Shown here: one piece after another, positions 15,727-22,626 of the stretch
Layout of the letters: the number at the start of each line of letters is the position of its first letter
How positions within the stretch are numbered: the stretch's first letter is position 1
Origin: an uncultured Senegalimassilia sp.
GTDB lineage: Bacteria > Actinomycetota > Coriobacteriia > Coriobacteriales > Eggerthellaceae
Assembly: GCF_934636665.1 (NCBI RefSeq)
Contig: NZ_CAKUAT010000023.1
Coordinates: 1 to 31,327, forward strand
Reading direction: 5' to 3'
DNA length: 31,327 nt
Program-made: the position numbers and the translations under genes
Notes under the pieces: model-generated
The model's database searches: none
What the model saw: the letters and a program-made list of their open reading frames with translations, nothing else
Told to the model about the DNA's origin: nothing

Positions 15727-15933
15727 ATGAGCAAAATAATAATCGATATCGATAGCGCAATGCGGCTCAAGGGGCTCAACAATAAAAAGCTAGCGGCCAT
15801 TCTTGGCTTAACAGAAGTTCACGTTAGTCGATTGAAGAACACAAACATCAAAGCAATTCGTCTTGATACCCTAAATTCTCTCTGCGAAGTGCTTGAGTGT
15901 GAGCCCGGGGACATAATCAAGCGAATTTCCTAA
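15727..15933 (+). CDS. YozG-like Cro/CI-type HTH regulator
   Basis: A 68-residue DNA-binding protein consisting almost only of a Cro/CI helix-turn-helix. 'LNNKKLAAILGLTEVHVSRLKN' (about 16-37) is the HTH, and 'IKAIRLDTLNSLCEVLECEPGDIIKRI' is the conserved tail of the YozG group. The start ATG is one base after the stop of the DUF2975 gene, with no separate ribosome binding site, so it relies on coupling. Such proteins accompany DUF2975 membrane proteins, and it probably regulates its own operon; the operator is not evident. Confidence 0.85.
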   Translation: MSKIIIDIDSAMRLKGLNNKKLAAILGLTEVHVSRLKNTNIKAIRLDTLNSLCEVLECEPGDIIKRIS

Positions 15934-16129
15934 AAGCCAATCCGCCAATCGCTTTGTGCTCGTATAGCTCATAGAAATACTTATTCATAGCGCAGTACGA
16001 TTCGGGGCTATCGAGCTGCACGTTTCCCTTTGGTTTCGTTTTTAAAATAGCCAGAATTAGACTTCCTCTTAACCGACCGAGAGAAGAACACGCAAGACCT
16101 CCGGTGAAGAAAAATGCACCTCTATTGCC
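15917..16129 (-). pseudogene. Possible 3' remnant of a minus-strand gene
   Basis: On the minus strand a frame stays open for about 70 codons and ends at the TGA at 15919-15917, overlapping the 3' end of the HTH gene. The translation includes 'ILAILKTKPKGNVQLDSPES' and 'NKYFYELYEHKAIGGLAF', which reads like real protein. There is no plausible start or ribosome binding site, and the frame is closed by TGA at 16132-16130. It may be the tail of a gene whose 5' part was lost when the cassette was inserted, or chance. I recognise no family. Confidence 0.22.
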
Positions 16130-16330
16130 TCAAACGAAATAAGCATCCCGTATTCACGAGACTCGGGCAACCGCCAAATCGACGAGCGTCAAGCATTAGC
16201 AAGTTCAATCACATCGTTTAGTCGTATATCGCATTTTGGGTGGTAAACGCATACGCCCATCTTGCAGCTGCGCTCAAGCCGCCTATACTGAAACAACCGA
16301 TGATTCAAGCACGTAAGGAACTAACGAACC
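16130..16330 (+). promoter_or_regulatory. gltX promoter and leader (TTGCAG at 16262, TATACT at 16284)
   Basis: TTGCAG (16262-16267), a 16-bp spacer and TATACT (16284-16289) form a good SigA promoter, predicting a leader of about 35 nt before gltX. GTAAGGAAC near 16312-16320 is the ribosome binding site. The AT-richer DNA to its left holds no other feature that I can support. Confidence 0.7.
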
Positions 16331-17824
16331 ATGACTGAGAGCAAACCGGTGCGCGTCCGTTTCGCACCTTCCCCCACGGGCAAGCTGCACGTCGGCGGCG
16401 CCCGCACGGCAATCTACAACTGGGCGTTCGCCCGCGCTTGCGGCGGCACCTTCATCCTGCGCATCGAGGACACCGATCCCACCCGTTCCACCGAGGAGAA
16501 CACGCAGGTCATCCTGAACGCCATGAAGTGGCTCGGCCTTGACTGGGACGAGGGCCCGGAGGTCGGCGGCGAGTGCGGTCCTTACTTCCAGACCCAGCGC
16601 TTCGACACCTACGCCGAGGCGCTTGAGCGCCTGAAGGAGCGCGGCATGGTCTACCCATGCTTCTGCACGAAAGACGAGCTTGACGCCAAGCGCGCGAAGG
16701 CCGAGACGGAAGAAGGCGGCTATGCCGGCTACGACCGCACGTGCCGCGACATCGACCCAGCCGAGGCAGCCCGCCGCATCGAGGCCGGCGAGCCGCACGT
16801 GTGGCGCCTCAAGGTGCCGCTCGAGCACGGTCCCATCGAGTTCGACGACGCCGTCTACGGCCGCATGTCCTTCCCCGCCGACGTCATGGACGACATGATC
16901 GTCGTGCGCACCGACGGCACGCCCACCTATAACTTCGCCGTGGTATGCGACGACGCCAACATGGGCATCACGCACGTCATCCGCGGCGACGACCACCTGT
17001 CCAACACCCCGCGCCAGATCCTCATCTACGAGGCCCTCGGCTACGACGTGCCCACCTTCGCGCACCTGTCCATGATCTTGGGCTCCGACGGCCACAAGCT
17101 GTCCAAGCGCCACGGCGCCGCCAGCGTCGAGGAGTTCCGCGACAACGGCTTCCTGCCCGATACCATGGTGAACTTCCTGGCGCTGCTGGGTTGGAGCCTT
17201 GACGGCGAGACCACCATCATCGACCGCGAGACCCTGTGCTCGAAGTTCAGCCTGGACCGCATCACGAAGAAGGACGCCATCTTCGACCAGACCAAGCTCG
17301 AGTGGATGAACGGCCAGTACATCCAGCGCATGGGCGCCGACGAATGGGTTGCCGCAAGCCGCCCGTGGCTCGTGCAGGCCGGCGCGTCCGAGGCCGACAT
17401 CGACGCGCGCCCTGAATGGTACGCCAAGCTCTACCCGCTCGTCTCCGAGCGCCTGCAGCGCCTCGACGAGGTGCCCGCGAAGCTCGCCTACATGTTCTGG
17501 GGCGCCAACGTCGCCGAACTGGACGAGAAGTCGGTGAAGAAGGTGCTGCTCAAGGAAGGCGCCCGCGCCGACGAGGCCTTGGCGAACTGCCGCGCCATCC
17601 TGGCAGACGAGTCCCGCCCCTGGGAAGCCGCCGGCCTTGAGGCCGCCTGCCGCGAGCTGGGCGACAGCATGGACATGAAGCTGAAGTTCGTGCTGCAGCC
17701 GCTGCGCGTGGCCGTGTGCGGCAACATGGTCTCCCCGCCGCTGTTCGAGTCCATCGAACTCATGTCGCGCGCAGACGTGCTCGCCCGTATCGACCAGGTG
17801 ACCGAGCAGGTCTTCGGCGCATAA
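16331..17824 (+). CDS. gltX: Glutamyl-tRNA synthetase
   Basis: Cytoplasmic class I synthetase that charges tRNA-Glu with glutamate. 'RFAPSPTGKLHVGGARTAIYNW' at the N-terminus holds the HIGH-type motif. 'FILRIEDTDPTRST' contacts substrate, 'RGDDHLSNTPRQILIYEALG' is the conserved core, and 'GHKLSKRHGAASVEEF' (about residue 255) is the KMSKS motif. The C-terminal half is the bacterial anticodon-binding helical cage. The 497-aa length is normal. The ATG has a ribosome binding site (AAGGA) and a clear promoter upstream. No glnS is seen here; whether the enzyme also charges tRNA-Gln cannot be judged. A ferredoxin-like gene begins 21 bp after the stop, suggesting co-transcription. Confidence 0.96.
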   Translation: MTESKPVRVRFAPSPTGKLHVGGARTAIYNWAFARACGGTFILRIEDTDPTRSTEENTQVILNAMKWLGLDWDEGPEVGGECGPYFQTQRFDTYAEALERLKERGMVYPCFCTKDELDAKRAKAETEEGGYAGYDRTCRDIDPAEAARRIEAGEPHVWRLKVPLEHGPIEFDDAVYGRMSFPADVMDDMIVVRTDGTPTYNFAVVCDDANMGITHVIRGDDHLSNTPRQILIYEALGYDVPTFAHLSMILGSDGHKLSKRHGAASVEEFRDNGFLPDTMVNFLALLGWSLDGETTIIDRETLCSKFSLDRITKKDAIFDQTKLEWMNGQYIQRMGADEWVAASRPWLVQAGASEADIDARPEWYAKLYPLVSERLQRLDEVPAKLAYMFWGANVAELDEKSVKKVLLKEGARADEALANCRAILADESRPWEAAGLEAACRELGDSMDMKLKFVLQPLRVAVCGNMVSPPLFESIELMSRADVLARIDQVTEQVFGA

Positions 17825-17845
17825 CCTGAGCACGAAAGGCTCCTG

Positions 17846-18919
17846 TTGACCGAAACCAACGAACAACAGCCGTATCAGATCCCGCAGCGCATCCTCGTGC
17901 TGCGGGATCTGTGCATACGCACCCGGGGCGCCGATTGCGCGCGCTGCGGCGAAGCATGCCCGAAAGGCGCCCTATCCTTTCCCGAAGGAAAGCCGCCCGT
18001 CATTGACGATGCCGCTTGCTCGATGTGCGGCATCTGCCAGGGAACCTGCGATGCGTTCGCAGCCATAAGCTTCACGCTCACGCAGGCTCATGCCGGCGCC
18101 CGACGGGCCGCCATGGGTTCAAGGCCGGTCATCCTCACCTGCTCCGAGAACGTGTCGGAGCAGGACGACCCCGCAAGCAACGTGGTGGTGCTCCCCTGCT
18201 TGGCCATGCTGCCGGCCGAACTGTGGGCGGCGCTGTTGGCCGAAGGGGCCGACGTGCAGGTAGCCATCGATATGGAGCATTGCGAAACCTGCGAGAAGGC
18301 GGGCGGACCTGCGCAAAGCCTCTACGCCGAACGCATCGCCCAGGCCGAGGAATGGACGCAGCGCAACGTCGGGTTCGCGGCGTCGCTGCCCCAGGCGGCT
18401 GACGAGGGCCTGTTCGCCGGGCTTGCCAACGCCGGCGCCGACGGGGACCGCCGCGGTCTGTTCACCGACATGATCTCGCAGCTCAAGGATGCAGCATCGG
18501 GCACCATGCGCGAACGCACCGACGCCCGTCTGCAAACGCTGCGCGAGCAAAACGAACGGCTCGCCGCCCATCAGCGGCTTGACCTGGGAAACGGCACGCA
18601 ATTCAACAAATTCGCGCTGCACGGGCGCGTGAAGCGCGTCATGGGAACATCGCGCAACCTGCTGCTGCAGGCGCTTGACGCCCAGGCCGATATGGCTGCG
18701 CGGGTGGAGCTTTCCCTGCCCGAAATCAACGCCGACGCCTGCGAGGGATGCCTGCGCTGCACCCGAGCCTGCCCTACCGGGGCGCTACTGCCCGACGCCC
18801 AAGACGGCGCGCTTTCCCTCGATTGGCGCTACTGCATAGGCTGCGGCCTGTGCGATGCGGCATGCCCCCGCAATGCCATCACGTTAACAAACAAGCCTGT
18901 CTCCGAGGCTGCGTGCTAA
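17846..18919 (+). CDS. Multi-cluster 4Fe-4S ferredoxin-like protein
   Basis: A 357-residue cytoplasmic protein with iron-sulfur motifs at both ends. N-terminal: 'CARCGEACPKGAL' and 'CSMCGICQGTC' (about 31-70) resemble a two-cluster ferredoxin domain. C-terminal: 'CEGCLRCTRACPTGAL' and 'CIGCGLCDAACPRNAI' (about 294-345) form a second, canonical 2x[4Fe-4S] domain. Between them is a ~200-residue domain with extra cysteines ('VVLPCLAML', 'DMEHCETCEKAGG') and a helical, charged region. I infer electron transfer, with the partner unknown; the order resembles anaerobic electron-transfer proteins with a central Cys-rich domain. The start is TTG at 17846, since GAAAGG lies 7 bases ahead and no ATG fits. 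It is 21 bp after gltX. Confidence 0.75.
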   Translation: MTETNEQQPYQIPQRILVLRDLCIRTRGADCARCGEACPKGALSFPEGKPPVIDDAACSMCGICQGTCDAFAAISFTLTQAHAGARRAAMGSRPVILTCSENVSEQDDPASNVVVLPCLAMLPAELWAALLAEGADVQVAIDMEHCETCEKAGGPAQSLYAERIAQAEEWTQRNVGFAASLPQAADEGLFAGLANAGADGDRRGLFTDMISQLKDAASGTMRERTDARLQTLREQNERLAAHQRLDLGNGTQFNKFALHGRVKRVMGTSRNLLLQALDAQADMAARVELSLPEINADACEGCLRCTRACPTGALLPDAQDGALSLDWRYCIGCGLCDAACPRNAITLTNKPVSEAAC

Positions 18920-18952
18920 GATAGCCGGGAACAAACCGTTAGGAGCGCTTCC

Positions 18953-19960
18953 ATGAACCAGCCTCGCAACAACCCCGATTTCAATCCCTACGAATCTGCT
19001 CAACAAACGCCCCCGCAAGGCGAACAGCCCGAAACCCCTGATAACCGCCCGCAGGCGCCCGGCAACGACCAACAGGCCACTCAGCAGCCTTCCGGATATG
19101 CCGTTCCCCCGCAGGCGCCCTATACGCAACCTTCTTACGGCGCCCCGCAGCCGCCCGCAAACCCCTATGCCGCCGTCGCGCCGAAGCCAGCGAAAAAGTG
19201 GCCCTGGGTGCTTTTGGGCTGCGCGCTGGCGTTTCTCATGGGGCTTGGCGGATGCGTAGGCTTCGCCACGGTAGGCATGGTGGCCGATTCGCTTCACAGC
19301 CGCGCCGATGGCGTGCATTCGTTCGACTTCGATGACCTGCCGTACGGCTACGACCCCGACGACCTGCCCGATAGCGATTACTACGGCGGCTTCACGCTTT
19401 CCGACATCAAGGAAGCGGCAGGCGACCTGCCTTGCGATATCGACGATGAAGGTAAGGCAACCCCGGGCGTGTACGTGGTAGGCCGCGACATCGACGAGGG
19501 CCTGTACTTCCTTCAGGGAAACCCCTCGACCGAGTCGGAATGCTACCTGTTCGCCCCCGAGGGATCGGGGACTTATAGCATGAGCGCTGCGGTCACCTAC
19601 ACGGGAAATTACTTCGCCGACCTTGAAAAAGGCCAGGTGGTCGTGTTCATGCCCAACGCCAAAAGCATGCTGATGATTCCCGCGGACCAAGCCGATTTCC
19701 AACCGCAGGCACCCTATGCCAGCGGCCTGTACCGCGTCGGCCAAGACATTCCCGCAGGAACCTACACTATCACCGTCAGCCCCGACGCCCCGCACAACCC
19801 CTCGCAGGACTATGCCGCTTACGTTATGAAGGACCTGGACTTCGACGACGACTCCATCACCGACTCCAAGCCCTTGCTGCGCGGAAGCACGCAAACCGTC
19901 ACCGTGGAAGACGGTGAATGGCTCGAGCTGTTCGGCACCATCGCAACGCCAACCGAATAA
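18953..19960 (+). CDS. Proline-rich membrane-anchored surface protein with two repeats
   Basis: A 335-residue protein of unknown role. Residues 1-80 are rich in Pro, Gln and Asn (cytoplasmic, unstructured). 'KKWPWVLLGCALAFLMGLGG' (about 82-101) is one membrane helix with positive residues on the inside. The rest is predicted outside the cell: an acidic stretch ('FDFDDLPYGYDPDDLPDSDY') and two related units, 'PGVYVVGRDIDEGLYFL' (about 172-188) and 'SGLYRVGQDIPAGTYTI' (about 256-272). The pattern G-x-Y-x-V-G-x-D-I-x-x-G-x-Y occurs in many Gram-positive surface proteins. AGGAG lies 7 bases before the ATG. The gene starts 33 bp after the ferredoxin-like gene and ends in a strong terminator. Confidence 0.7.
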   Translation: MNQPRNNPDFNPYESAQQTPPQGEQPETPDNRPQAPGNDQQATQQPSGYAVPPQAPYTQPSYGAPQPPANPYAAVAPKPAKKWPWVLLGCALAFLMGLGGCVGFATVGMVADSLHSRADGVHSFDFDDLPYGYDPDDLPDSDYYGGFTLSDIKEAAGDLPCDIDDEGKATPGVYVVGRDIDEGLYFLQGNPSTESECYLFAPEGSGTYSMSAAVTYTGNYFADLEKGQVVVFMPNAKSMLMIPADQADFQPQAPYASGLYRVGQDIPAGTYTITVSPDAPHNPSQDYAAYVMKDLDFDDDSITDSKPLLRGSTQTVTVEDGEWLELFGTIATPTE

Positions 19961-19977
19961 CCGTCGCAAGGCACCAC

Positions 19978-20012
19978 GCGCCCTCCGAAAAGCATCGGAG
20001 GGCGCTGCTTTT
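19978..20012 (+). terminator. Intrinsic terminator between the surface protein and thioesterase genes
   Basis: A 10-bp stem (GCGCCCTCCG with CGGAGGGCGC, 8-nt loop) is followed by TGCTTTT. It ends 26 bp before the thioesterase start codon, close to that gene's ribosome binding site. Confidence 0.85.
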
Positions 20013-20038
20013 CACCCGCTACCATCGAAAGGACGCCC

Positions 20039-20440
20039 ATGCTCCCCGAGAACCCCACCATCGATCAGGTCCGCGAGTTCTTCGCCAACGACAAGTTCGC
20101 CACGGAGGCTGCAGGCTGCACCGTCGTCGAAGCCGCCCGCGGCCACGCCGTGTGCGAGATGCCGCTCGAGCAGATCCACTACAACGCCCAAGGCGGCGTC
20201 ATGGGCGGGGCGATATTCACCCTTGCCGACTTCTGCCTGGCCATCGCCTGCAACGTGAACGAGCAGCCCACGGTCTCGGTAAGCAACACCATCGAGTTCC
20301 TCAGCGGGGCCAAGGGCGACAAGCTCATCGCTGAATGCAACGTCGACAAGTCGGGAAGGAAGCTTGGCTTTTACACGGTGGACGTGTCCGACAACACGGG
20401 CCGCAAGGTAGCCCGCATGACCGCAACCTGTTATCGCTAG
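20039..20440 (+). CDS. PaaI-type hotdog thioesterase
   Basis: A 133-residue single-domain hotdog protein that probably hydrolyses acyl-CoA or a related thioester in the cytoplasm. The core 'HYNAQGGVMGGAIFTLADFCLAIA' (about 47-70) is the PaaI/YdiI-type signature. The Asn and the Gly-rich turn bind the thioester, and the Asp in 'LADF' is at the expected catalytic position. 'VSNTIEFLSGAKGDKLIAE' and 'GRKLGFYTVDVSD' form the outer strands. The substrate cannot be told. GAAAGGA precedes the ATG. There is no room for a promoter between the terminator ending at 20012 and the ribosome binding site, so transcription depends on read-through or on a promoter inside the upstream gene. Confidence 0.85.
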   Translation: MLPENPTIDQVREFFANDKFATEAAGCTVVEAARGHAVCEMPLEQIHYNAQGGVMGGAIFTLADFCLAIACNVNEQPTVSVSNTIEFLSGAKGDKLIAECNVDKSGRKLGFYTVDVSDNTGRKVARMTATCYR

Positions 20441-20537
20441 CCGCCAGAAGAGGATTCACCGATCTCAACCACACGAACCGAACAGGGCGAACAGGAGACG
20501 GACCTGTTCCCTCGTCTCCGGAAAGGCACTTTCCCAG

Positions 20538-20563
20538 ACTCAGCCGTACATGTCCGGCTGAGT
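20538..20563 (+). terminator. Hairpin downstream of the thioesterase gene
   Basis: ACTCAGCCG (20538-20546) pairs perfectly with CGGCTGAGT (20555-20563). It lies 98 bp after the stop and is followed by TCGAT, with no T-tract. It could be a weak or Rho-assisted terminator. Confidence 0.35.
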
Positions 20564-20652
20564 TCGATAACGAAATCGAAGTGTTCGGATAAGGTTGCGA
20601 ATCAAGCACGACCAGCCCAAAAACTATGCCGAAAAAATTTCAAAATAGGGGG

Positions 20653-20680
20653 TTGCGCGCTAAAACGGTTTCCGTATAAT
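20653..20680 (+). promoter_or_regulatory. Promoter of tRNA-Ala copy 1
   Basis: TTGCGC (20653-20658), 16-bp spacer, TATAAT (20675-20680), 18 bp before the tRNA 5' end. An A/T-rich stretch directly upstream (AAAATTTCAAAATA region) could act as an UP element. Confidence 0.88.
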
Positions 20681-20698
20681 AGTCAACGCACCTGATTC

Positions 20699-20774
20699 GG
20701 GGCCTTAGCTCAGCTGGGAGAGCGCATGGCTGGCAGCCATGAGGTCAGGGGTTCGATCCCCCTAGGCTCCACCA
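20699..20774 (+). tRNA. tRNA-Ala(GGC), copy 1
   Basis: A 76-nt cloverleaf with encoded CCA. Acceptor GGGGCCT pairs with AGGCTCC (one G-T), the anticodon arm CATGG-CTGGCAG-CCATG carries anticodon GGC (decodes GCC/GCU), and the T loop is GGTTCGATCCC. It is identical to the copy at 20980. Confidence 0.97.
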
Positions 20775-20782
20775 AATTTTTT

Positions 20783-20809
20783 AGGTTCGGTATACGCCGA
20801 ACCTTTTTT
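20783..20809 (+). terminator. Terminator of tRNA-Ala copy 1
   Basis: AGGTTCGG-TATACG-CCGAACCT followed by six T residues, starting 9 bp after the tRNA. Confidence 0.92.
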
Positions 20810-20933
20810 ATTTCCTCGCGTTTCGGTCCCCACCGTATCTGCAATCGCACCCCAAGCTTTGGCTTCAACATCGAACCCAAAGCAAAACCCGCCCCGCCGA
20901 AAATCGCCGCCGAAAAAAATTCAAAATAGGGGG

Positions 20934-20961
20934 TTGCGCGCTAAAACGGTTTCCGTATAAT
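20934..20961 (+). promoter_or_regulatory. Promoter of tRNA-Ala copy 2
   Basis: Identical to the copy 1 promoter: TTGCGC (20934-20939), 16-bp spacer, TATAAT (20956-20961). It is also the nearest visible promoter for the NSS transporter gene downstream. Confidence 0.88.
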
Positions 20962-20979
20962 AGTCAACGCACCTGATTC

Positions 20980-21055
20980 GGGGCCTTAGCTCAGCTGGGA
21001 GAGCGCATGGCTGGCAGCCATGAGGTCAGGGGTTCGATCCCCCTAGGCTCCACCA
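20980..21055 (+). tRNA. tRNA-Ala(GGC), copy 2
   Basis: A 76-nt cloverleaf with encoded CCA and anticodon GGC, base-for-base the same as the gene at 20699-20774. Confidence 0.97.
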
Positions 21056-21064
21056 AATTTAACA

Positions 21065-21087
21065 GCCGCCTTAAGGGCGGCTTTTTT
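21065..21087 (+). terminator. Terminator of tRNA-Ala copy 2, in front of the NSS gene
   Basis: GCCGCC-TTAAG-GGCGGC followed by six T residues, starting 10 bp after the tRNA. The T-tract ends 22 bp before the transporter start codon, and its ribosome binding site follows almost directly. Confidence 0.9.
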
Positions 21088-21109
21088 ATTGCCACGGAAA
21101 GGGGAACCC

Positions 21110-22459
21110 ATGGCGCAAACTGCATCCGGCGATTCGCAAACCCGCGACTCGTTCACCTCGCGCACCGCCTTCATCATCGCCTGCATCGGGTCGGCCGTAG
21201 GCCTATCGGGCATCTGGCTGTTCCCGTATCGCGTCTCACAGCTTGGCGGAGCGGCCTTCCTTATCCCTTACCTGTTCTTCGTAGTGCTCCTCGGCCTTAC
21301 CGGCGTAGTAGGCGAAATGTCGTTCGGCCGCGCCATGGGATGCGGCCCCATGGGCGCATTCGGCAAAGCCCTCGAGCTCAGGGGCGCGCCTCACGCAACG
21401 CGCATCGGCAAAGTCATCGGCATCGTGCCCGTCCTTGCCGCGCTCGGCATCGCCATCGGATACACCGTCGTTTTGGGGTGGTTCCTCAAGTACCTGTTCG
21501 CCGCCGCAACCGGAACCTTGCTCACCCAACCGGACATGGGCGGATACTTCGGCCAGATCACCGGCGATTTCGGAAGCATCGGCTGGCACGCCGCGGCGCT
21601 CATCATCACCCTTGCCGTCATGATCTTAGGCATCTCGCGCGGCATCGAACGCCTGAACAAGGTCATGATGCCGCTGTTCTTCGTCCTATTCTGCGTGTTG
21701 CTCGTGCGCGTCGCCATGTTACCGGGCGCGCTTGACGGCTATGCGTACCTGTTCATGCCGCGCTGGGAGGCGCTCGCCAACCCGCAAACCTGGGTGCTTG
21801 CGCTTGGACAGGCGTTCTTCGGACTCTCGCTGGCAGGCGGCGGCACGCTGGTGTACGGCAGCTACCTGAAGAAGGACGTGAACGTGGTTTCGTCAGCGCG
21901 CAACGTCGTGGTGTTCAGCACGTTGGCCGCGGTTTTGTCGGCCATGGTGGTGGTGCCGGCCGTGTTCGCGTTCGGAGCCGACACCCAGGCAGGCCCCCCG
22001 CTTCTGTTCATCGTGCTTCCGCAGGTGTTTCAGGAGATGCCTTTCGGCGGGCTGTTCTGCTTCGTGTTCTTCCTGGCCGTGTCCTGCGCCGCCATCACCA
22101 GCCTGGTGAACCTCTACGAGCCGCCCATCGAGGCCCTGCAGCAGCAGGCGCGCCTCCCCCGCTGGGCCGCCGTGGCCATCGTGGCGGCGGTATCCATGGG
22201 CGTCGGCGCCTTCATCGAGAACGGCGACGCGGTCAGCGCCTGGATGGACGCCGTCAGCATCTTCGCGATCCCGCTGGGAGCCCTTATAGCGGCCGTGATG
22301 TTCTTCTGGGTATGTCCCAAGGGTTTCGCCGCAAAACAGGCTCAGATGGGACGAGAGAAGCCCGTAGGCGCATGGTTCGAGTTCATGGGACGCTATCTGT
22401 TCGTCCCGCTCACGGCTATCGTCATCATCCTGGGCATCGTGCTCGGCGGCATCGGATAA
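21110..22459 (+). CDS. Sodium-dependent transporter, NSS/SNF family
   Basis: A 449-residue polytopic symporter of the neurotransmitter:sodium symporter (LeuT-type) family, which imports amino acids or related compounds with Na+. The N-terminal 'FIIACIGSAVGLSGIWLFPYRVSQLGGAAFLIPYL' is the unwound first helix with the sodium and substrate sites. 'GLTGVVGEMSFGRAMG' follows, and about 11 hydrophobic helices can be traced. Bacterial members of this length commonly have 11 helices. The substrate cannot be named. GGAAAGGGGAA precedes the ATG at 21110. The gene has no promoter of its own between the tRNA-Ala terminator and its start, so expression probably comes from read-through. It converges on metH across a shared terminator. 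Confidence 0.92.
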   Translation: MAQTASGDSQTRDSFTSRTAFIIACIGSAVGLSGIWLFPYRVSQLGGAAFLIPYLFFVVLLGLTGVVGEMSFGRAMGCGPMGAFGKALELRGAPHATRIGKVIGIVPVLAALGIAIGYTVVLGWFLKYLFAAATGTLLTQPDMGGYFGQITGDFGSIGWHAAALIITLAVMILGISRGIERLNKVMMPLFFVLFCVLLVRVAMLPGALDGYAYLFMPRWEALANPQTWVLALGQAFFGLSLAGGGTLVYGSYLKKDVNVVSSARNVVVFSTLAAVLSAMVVVPAVFAFGADTQAGPPLLFIVLPQVFQEMPFGGLFCFVFFLAVSCAAITSLVNLYEPPIEALQQQARLPRWAAVAIVAAVSMGVGAFIENGDAVSAWMDAVSIFAIPLGALIAAVMFFWVCPKGFAAKQAQMGREKPVGAWFEFMGRYLFVPLTAIVIILGIVLGGIG

Positions 22460-22527
22460 CGTTCGATCGCGAAACATTGCCCGGGACCCATCCGCCCCCT
22501 CATCTCGGCAACATCCCGAAAACCACG

Positions 22528-22564
22528 AAAGCCTGCATGCTCAAAAGAGCATGCAGGCTTTCTC
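22528..22564. terminator. Bidirectional terminator between the NSS gene and metH
   Basis: A 15-bp perfect stem, AAAGCCTGCATGCTC-AAAA-GAGCATGCAGGCTTT (22528-22561), with TTTCTC beyond on the plus strand and TTTCGTGGTTTTC on the minus strand. It serves two convergent genes. Confidence 0.88.
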
Positions 22565-22626
22565 ATATCAGCAAGGCAGATCAAGTCGAAGCCAGCACCC
22601 TCCAAGCCGCGACAGCGCCGGCCGCG

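Larger units (their letters stand above)
20628..20779 (+). repeat. 152-bp direct repeat, copy 1 (promoter plus tRNA-Ala)
   Basis: Matches 20909-21060 with a single mismatch (T at 20638, A at 20919). The repeat covers the upstream A-tract, the promoter, the leader, the whole tRNA-Ala gene and AATTT beyond it, then the copies diverge into different terminators. The offset is 281 bp. Confidence 0.97.
20909..21060 (+). repeat. 152-bp direct repeat, copy 2 (promoter plus tRNA-Ala)
   Basis: Second copy of the unit at 20628-20779, with one mismatch. Only the 129 bp between the copies (first terminator and spacer) is unique. Confidence 0.97.

Noticed and set aside
16283..17866. A 527-codon minus-strand open frame
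   Set aside because: Antisense shadow of gltX, rich in Val, His and Gly, with no family resemblance.
20720..20930. Plus-strand frames starting inside the tRNA-Ala genes
   Set aside because: They begin within the tRNA and run through a strong terminator; the tRNA identity is unambiguous.
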